Source of the DNA: JAHHLP01 sp041609895
GTDB taxonomy: Bacteria; Bacteroidota; Rhodothermia; Rhodothermales; JABDKH01
Assembly: GCA_041609895.1 (NCBI GenBank)
Contig: JBFIPX010000129.1
Location: forward strand, 1 to 9,265
Reading direction: 5' to 3'
Length of the DNA: 9,265 bases
A program made the position numbers and the translations under genes. Shown here one piece after another: positions 5,995 through 9,265 of the stretch (position 1 is the first letter of the stretch; every line of letters begins with the position of its first letter). The notes beneath the pieces were generated by a model. It had not been told where the DNA came from. It was given only the letters and a program-made list of their open reading frames with translations, and ran no database searches.

Positions 5995-7875
5995 ATGCGC
6001 ATACTACTGTTCGTGACCGCCATTGCCCTCTTGACGGCAGGAACCGTCCATGGGCAGTCGCCCAACGACCGACTGATTCGAGCGGGTACTACGTCCGGCT
6101 ACCCGTTGGTCGAACCAAATGACAATCGCGATCCGGCCGGCACGCTTGCTGGCGACACGCTGGAACTGCACCTCGAGGTTAGCCTCGCAGACTGGCGCCC
6201 TGAGACGCCCGACGGACCCGGTTTGCTCGTAGCAGCTGCCGGCGAGGTGGGAGGCCCACCGACGATCCCCGCCCCACTTATCCGGGCTGCAAAGGGCACC
6301 GTCATCCGCGCAAGCGTGACGAACTCACTTGCCGATTCCGCGCTGACCGTGTTCGGGTTTCATACGCACCCGTCGCAGAAATCGGATAGCCTTGTAGTTG
6401 GTCCCGGCGAAACGAAAGAGGTCACGTTTGACCCAGGCGTCGCCGGAACGTACCTGTACCGAATGCGGCTGGGCGACTATGAGCCGTCCAGGTTCATCGA
6501 TCCTGAGAGGGACCAACTTGTCGGCGCAATGATCGTCGACCCGCCAGCCGGTTCGCCGCCCGACCGCGTCTTCGTGATGAACGTCTGGAGCAGCGCCGTT
6601 GACTCCGCCGTTGTCGGGACTGACTACATCGAGGGACTGACCATCAACGGAAAGTCGTGGCCGTATACAGAACGAGAGCGACCGCAGGTCGGCGACACAT
6701 TGCGATGGCGCGTAGTCAACGGGACCGGCCGAAATCACCCGATGCATCTACATGGATTCTATTATCACGTCACATCCCGCGGAGACCTGCTAACCGACGA
6801 CATTTATGCGTCGGAGGATCGTCGGCTGGTAGTCACCGAGACGATGCGCGGACATACGACCATGGCGATGGAATGGGTGCCGACCCGCCCGGGACAATGG
6901 CTCTTTCACTGTCATCTCTCCTTTCACGTGTCGCCCGAAATCCGGCTGCCGGGAGCACGCGATCCGCACGGTCATGGCCGTTCCCATATGGCAGGATTGG
7001 TTGTAGGGATTGAGGTGCAGGACGGTCCGACCGATCTGATCGAGCGTTACGACCCGAGAAGGATTACGCTCTACGCGAACGAATATCCGGCCGACACGCT
7101 GCATGAATACGGGTTCGACCTCAAGGAAGTGTCCGATGTCAATTCGGCGCGCGCAATCGTCCCCGGCCCCGTACTTGTCATGAAGCAGTATGAGCCGACT
7201 TACGTCACGGTGGTCAACAACCTGTCGACACCGACCGGGGTGCACTGGCACGGACTCGAACTGGATGCCTGGGCAGACGGGGTGCCTGGCTGGAGTGCTT
7301 CGGACGGACAAGTGTCGCCTGAGTTACCACCCGGAGGGTCGTTCGAGTACAAATTGTCTCTAATGAGGCCGGGAACGTTCATCTATCACAGTCACCTGGA
7401 CGATGTCCACCAGCTGACTGCGGGACTCTATGGAGCCATTCTCGTTTTGCCGGAGGGCGAAACCTATGATCCGGCAACAGATCACCTGGCTATCGTAGGT
7501 TGGCGCAAGCCCAACCCTCGAAGCATGCGTGACGTCGAATTGAACGGGTTGGATCAGCACCCGACACAAGTGGCCGTCGTCGGGGAGGAGCACCGGATCC
7601 GGATAATCAACATTGCTCCCGCCGGCAACATCTTCGCGTCCATGATGAAGGACTCCGTTGCAGTGCCGCTGACCGCGATTGCCAAGGATGGAGCAGACTT
7701 GCCACGCAATCAGCAAGTTACCGTGGAAAGGACCCCAAGACTTTTCGTGGGAGAGGCCGCTGACTACTTATTCGTGCCGCAAGAGCCGGGTGCGTACGAA
7801 CTGTTTGTCGGATTCTCTCCCCGAGCCGGATGGCGGCAGAAATGGATCGTGTCTACCGCCGCCGGATCGAAGTAA
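5995..7875 (+). CDS. Exported multicopper oxidase with permuted copper-motif order
   Basis: From ATG 5995 this is a 626-residue protein with a Sec signal peptide (1-20, VHG|QS) and no twin-arginine motif. It is predicted to couple one-electron oxidation (Cu(I) or phenolic substrates) to O2 reduction in the envelope. Domain 1 (about 41-183) is a degenerate cupredoxin: it keeps FHTHP (122-126) but has YRM (155-157) in place of HSH. Domain 2 (about 190-343) has NHPMHLHG (247-254) and HCHLSFH (305-311), giving the type 1 site (H248, C306, H311) and half of the trinuclear site. Domain 3 (about 354-486) has HWHG (417-420) and HSH (465-467), the other half. A fourth cupredoxin-like domain (about 495-611) lacks copper ligands. 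All ten His and the Cys are present. Alternative starts at TTG 5893 and ATG 5971 extend the N-terminus without improving the signal. Copper homeostasis is possible. Confidence 0.95.
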   Translation: MRILLFVTAIALLTAGTVHGQSPNDRLIRAGTTSGYPLVEPNDNRDPAGTLAGDTLELHLEVSLADWRPETPDGPGLLVAAAGEVGGPPTIPAPLIRAAKGTVIRASVTNSLADSALTVFGFHTHPSQKSDSLVVGPGETKEVTFDPGVAGTYLYRMRLGDYEPSRFIDPERDQLVGAMIVDPPAGSPPDRVFVMNVWSSAVDSAVVGTDYIEGLTINGKSWPYTERERPQVGDTLRWRVVNGTGRNHPMHLHGFYYHVTSRGDLLTDDIYASEDRRLVVTETMRGHTTMAMEWVPTRPGQWLFHCHLSFHVSPEIRLPGARDPHGHGRSHMAGLVVGIEVQDGPTDLIERYDPRRITLYANEYPADTLHEYGFDLKEVSDVNSARAIVPGPVLVMKQYEPTYVTVVNNLSTPTGVHWHGLELDAWADGVPGWSASDGQVSPELPPGGSFEYKLSLMRPGTFIYHSHLDDVHQLTAGLYGAILVLPEGETYDPATDHLAIVGWRKPNPRSMRDVELNGLDQHPTQVAVVGEEHRIRIINIAPAGNIFASMMKDSVAVPLTAIAKDGADLPRNQQVTVERTPRLFVGEAADYLFVPQEPGAYELFVGFSPRAGWRQKWIVSTAAGSK

Positions 7876-7884
7876 GGCGAGCAC

Positions 7885-8391
7885 CTACATTTCGGCGTCA
7901 CCGTCACCCGGAATCGGAACCGCGATGTCTGAATTCCACGCGTCGATGGCAATGGGCCAAGACCCATCCGCCTGCTTTCGCCGGACCTCGAGGTACTTGC
8001 CGCGATCCTCGATCATTTGACCTTCGATGTCCATCGTCAACGCGTAGGACCCGCGGACTATCGCCACGTCCCCTGATCCCTGAATGTCGTCGATAGTAAG
8101 CTCGAAGGACGTCAGTGTCGGAAACTGGCCAAACACCTCTTCTATCGCGGCGTGTCCAGTGACGGAAGTAGCATTGGGCGGCATCAAGACAGCATCTTCG
8201 GTGTAAAGGGCAGTGACGGCTGCCCAGTCGTTGTTGGCCCCCGCCTCTTCGAACTCATCTCCCGCAGCCCGGATCGTGGCAAGGTCCGCCTCCGACAGCG
8301 AGGCCGGCGGGGGCGCACAGGCAGATGCAAACAGCGCGATAGCCGCAACGACCGGAAGCCCGGTCAACCGGCTTGGGTAATTCAAAGACAT
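7885..8391 (-). CDS. NTF2/SnoaL-like (DUF4440, SgcJ/EcaC-type) lipoprotein
   Basis: This 168-residue protein has a lipoprotein signal with the lipobox FASAC (Cys25 lipidated) followed by a Pro/Ala linker. Residues 33-158 match the NTF2-like fold: a first helix (IRAAGDEFEEAGANNDW), ALYTEDAVLMPPN (61-73), a G-x-x-AIEEVF helix (79-87), three strands including VAIVRGSYALTM, and the closing strand LEVRRKQADGSWPIAIDAWN. This is the typical DUF4440/SnoaL-like layout, also seen in ketosteroid isomerase-like proteins. Substrate and activity cannot be told from sequence. The ATG at 8391-8389 is chosen because GAGGT (complement of 8400-8404) lies 8 nt upstream; a TTG at 8406 would overlap that site. It converges on the oxidase gene with 9 bp between stops. 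Confidence 0.9.
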   Translation of the reverse strand: MSLNYPSRLTGLPVVAAIALFASACAPPPASLSEADLATIRAAGDEFEEAGANNDWAAVTALYTEDAVLMPPNATSVTGHAAIEEVFGQFPTLTSFELTIDDIQGSGDVAIVRGSYALTMDIEGQMIEDRGKYLEVRRKQADGSWPIAIDAWNSDIAVPIPGDGDAEM

Positions 8392-8680
8392 TACGATGTA
8401 CCTCAATGGTGGTGTGAAAATCGAATTTCAATCAAGAGCGGAGTATTTGCAACATTGCCCGACCGTTTCATCACGACCTACGGCGTCCGCGTTTCATCCA
8501 TCGATTTTGAAACGACGGAACTGAGAATGCCCACGCCTCCCTTCATGTCAATTTCACATTCGCAGACCTGTTACAAGTTGTCTCATCGAACGTATATGCG
8601 GTCGTTTTCGGGATTCGGTCGCGCCCGAACAACATTCACTGGCGACCGAAATTTGAAATCATTGACTGAGGTTAACATCA
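8392..8680. other. Divergent intergenic region
   Basis: This 289-bp region separates the NTF2-like lipoprotein gene from the barrel protein gene. It holds the ribosome binding site for each (8400-8404 on - and 8668-8671 on +) and the paired inverted repeats at 8607-8650. No convincing promoter consensus or gene was found; a long + strand frame running through here is the shadow of the lipoprotein gene. Confidence 0.5.
8607..8650 (+). promoter_or_regulatory. Two interlocking inverted repeats in the leader of the barrel gene
   Basis: TTCGGG (8607-8612) pairs with CCCGAA (8624-8629), and TTCGGTCGC (8614-8622) pairs with GCGACCGAA (8642-8650). The second left arm lies inside the loop of the first hairpin, and the first right arm lies inside the loop of the second. 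In RNA they would either form an H-type pseudoknot or exclude each other. The element ends 30 bases before the ATG at 8681. Confidence 0.35.
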
Positions 8681-9265
8681 ATGCGCACCCCTGTTTTGGC
8701 AGCCACGCTAGCCGTGCTGACGGTTTCAACCACGGCTCTGGGGCAGGGTGTATTTATCAACAGTGGTCTGGGCGTCAATGGTGACTTTCTCTCATATGAG
8801 GGGACAAACACCTTTGGTGGCTCGATCGGTTACGTGCACCGCGGGATTGTAGAAGCGGGCTTTGGCGTGTCTCGATGGTCGGAAGACGAGGAAGACCTGG
8901 AAGTGAACTCAACGTCCTATGTCCCCTACCTTGCCGTCTATCCGCTGAGGCAGAACGACAACATGCCGTTGTCCGTTCGGGTGGGTTCGACGCTCGCGTT
9001 TCACTCGTTCGGTGGAGATGCATTCGACGTCCTCGACGACTTTGAATTCGACATGAGCGGTCGGACGTGGACGGCCGGAACCCAGCTGTTCCGCGGTTTC
9101 CCGGTAAGCCAGAAGTTCTCTCTCATACCGGCCGTTGGGGCCGAATACGTTCGGTCGACGATCGAGATCAAGGGGCTGGACATAGAGGGTGACCGGTTCG
9201 AGTCTACCGAGACTGATGACGGATTCCTCTTTCGTGCCGGCGTCTCGGGCGCATTCTCCCTGAAG
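8681..9265 (+). CDS. Exported, probably outer-membrane beta-barrel protein (3' end outside the window)
   Basis: The frame opens at ATG 8681 and runs without a stop to the edge (195 residues seen). GAGG (8668-8671) lies 9 nt upstream, supporting this start. Residues 1-21 or 1-22 are a Sec signal peptide (ALG|QG). The mature part alternates hydrophobic and polar residues in Gly- and aromatic-rich strands: VFINSGLGVNG, FGGSIGYVHRGIVEAGFGVS, YVPYLAVYPL, SVRVGSTLAFHSFG, TWTAGTQLFRGFPV, FSLIPAVGAEYV and FLFRAGVSGAFSL. Acidic loops lie between them (for example SEDEEDLEV). This is the usual look of a small outer-membrane beta-barrel (OmpA/OmpW-like or PorT-like). I cannot assign a family without the C-terminus. 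Confidence 0.8.
   Translation, partial: MRTPVLAATLAVLTVSTTALGQGVFINSGLGVNGDFLSYEGTNTFGGSIGYVHRGIVEAGFGVSRWSEDEEDLEVNSTSYVPYLAVYPLRQNDNMPLSVRVGSTLAFHSFGGDAFDVLDDFEFDMSGRTWTAGTQLFRGFPVSQKFSLIPAVGAEYVRSTIEIKGLDIEGDRFESTETDDGFLFRAGVSGAFSLK

Noticed and set aside
6790..7311. - strand 173-codon open frame
   Set aside because: Antisense shadow of the multicopper oxidase, where all copper motifs are intact on the + strand.
8152..8784. + strand 210-codon open frame
   Set aside because: It overlaps the NTF2-like lipoprotein gene on the other strand and the start of the barrel gene in another frame; its composition looks random and it has no good start site.
1..9265. CRISPR array, tRNA, rRNA, transposase or phage genes
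   Set aside because: No regularly spaced direct repeats, no cloverleaf candidates and no transposase or phage motifs were seen on either strand.

Overview
The window looks like a chromosomal segment of a Gram-negative bacterium of the Bacteroidota/Rhodothermota type, most likely Rhodothermales-like. The main evidence is a protein at 4154-5701 that ends in a type IX secretion (Por) C-terminal sorting domain. Two lipoproteins and the start of an outer-membrane-barrel-like protein fit this. Base composition is moderately GC-rich by eye (not computed). Shine-Dalgarno sequences are clear before only some genes. I see no tRNA, rRNA, CRISPR, insertion sequence or phage genes.

Layout from left to right. 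The 3' end of a + strand gene (to 265, possibly a GHL10/YngK-type glycoside hydrolase) converges across a hairpin terminator on a - strand gene for an exported protein made of two copies of one ~100-residue domain (387-1169). A 320-bp intergenic region with a perfect 17-bp palindrome precedes an O6-methylguanine-DNA methyltransferase gene (ogt, 1490-2017). That gene converges on a - strand gene for an exported helical protein of unknown function (2140-2724). Next come an uncharacterised lipoprotein (3002-3811), a - strand remnant of a serine hydrolase (3857-4042), and a T9SS cargo protein with about ten ~31-residue Trp/Asn repeats (4154-5701). A strong hairpin closes that unit.

The most interesting region follows. 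A Sec-exported multicopper oxidase (5995-7875) carries its copper motifs in permuted order compared with laccase or CueO. It is preceded by a 52-codon ORF (5832-5990), below the usual size cutoff for gene calling. This ORF has a good ribosome binding site and a CLCCH cluster near its C-terminus, and it stops 4 nt before the oxidase ATG. The arrangement recalls copper-sensing upstream ORFs such as CutF ahead of the oxidase CutO in Rhodobacter. An inverted repeat lies between the preceding terminator and this small ORF.

The oxidase gene converges, with only 9 bp between stop codons, on a - strand NTF2/SnoaL-like lipoprotein gene (7885-8391). A divergent region follows, with a possible folded 5' leader at 8607-8650, and then the 5' part of a gene for an exported, probably beta-barrel, protein that runs off the window (8681-9265).

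Seven of the genes encode envelope or secreted proteins, but they sit in separate, mostly convergent or divergent units. Apart from the small-ORF/oxidase pair I see no shared pathway.
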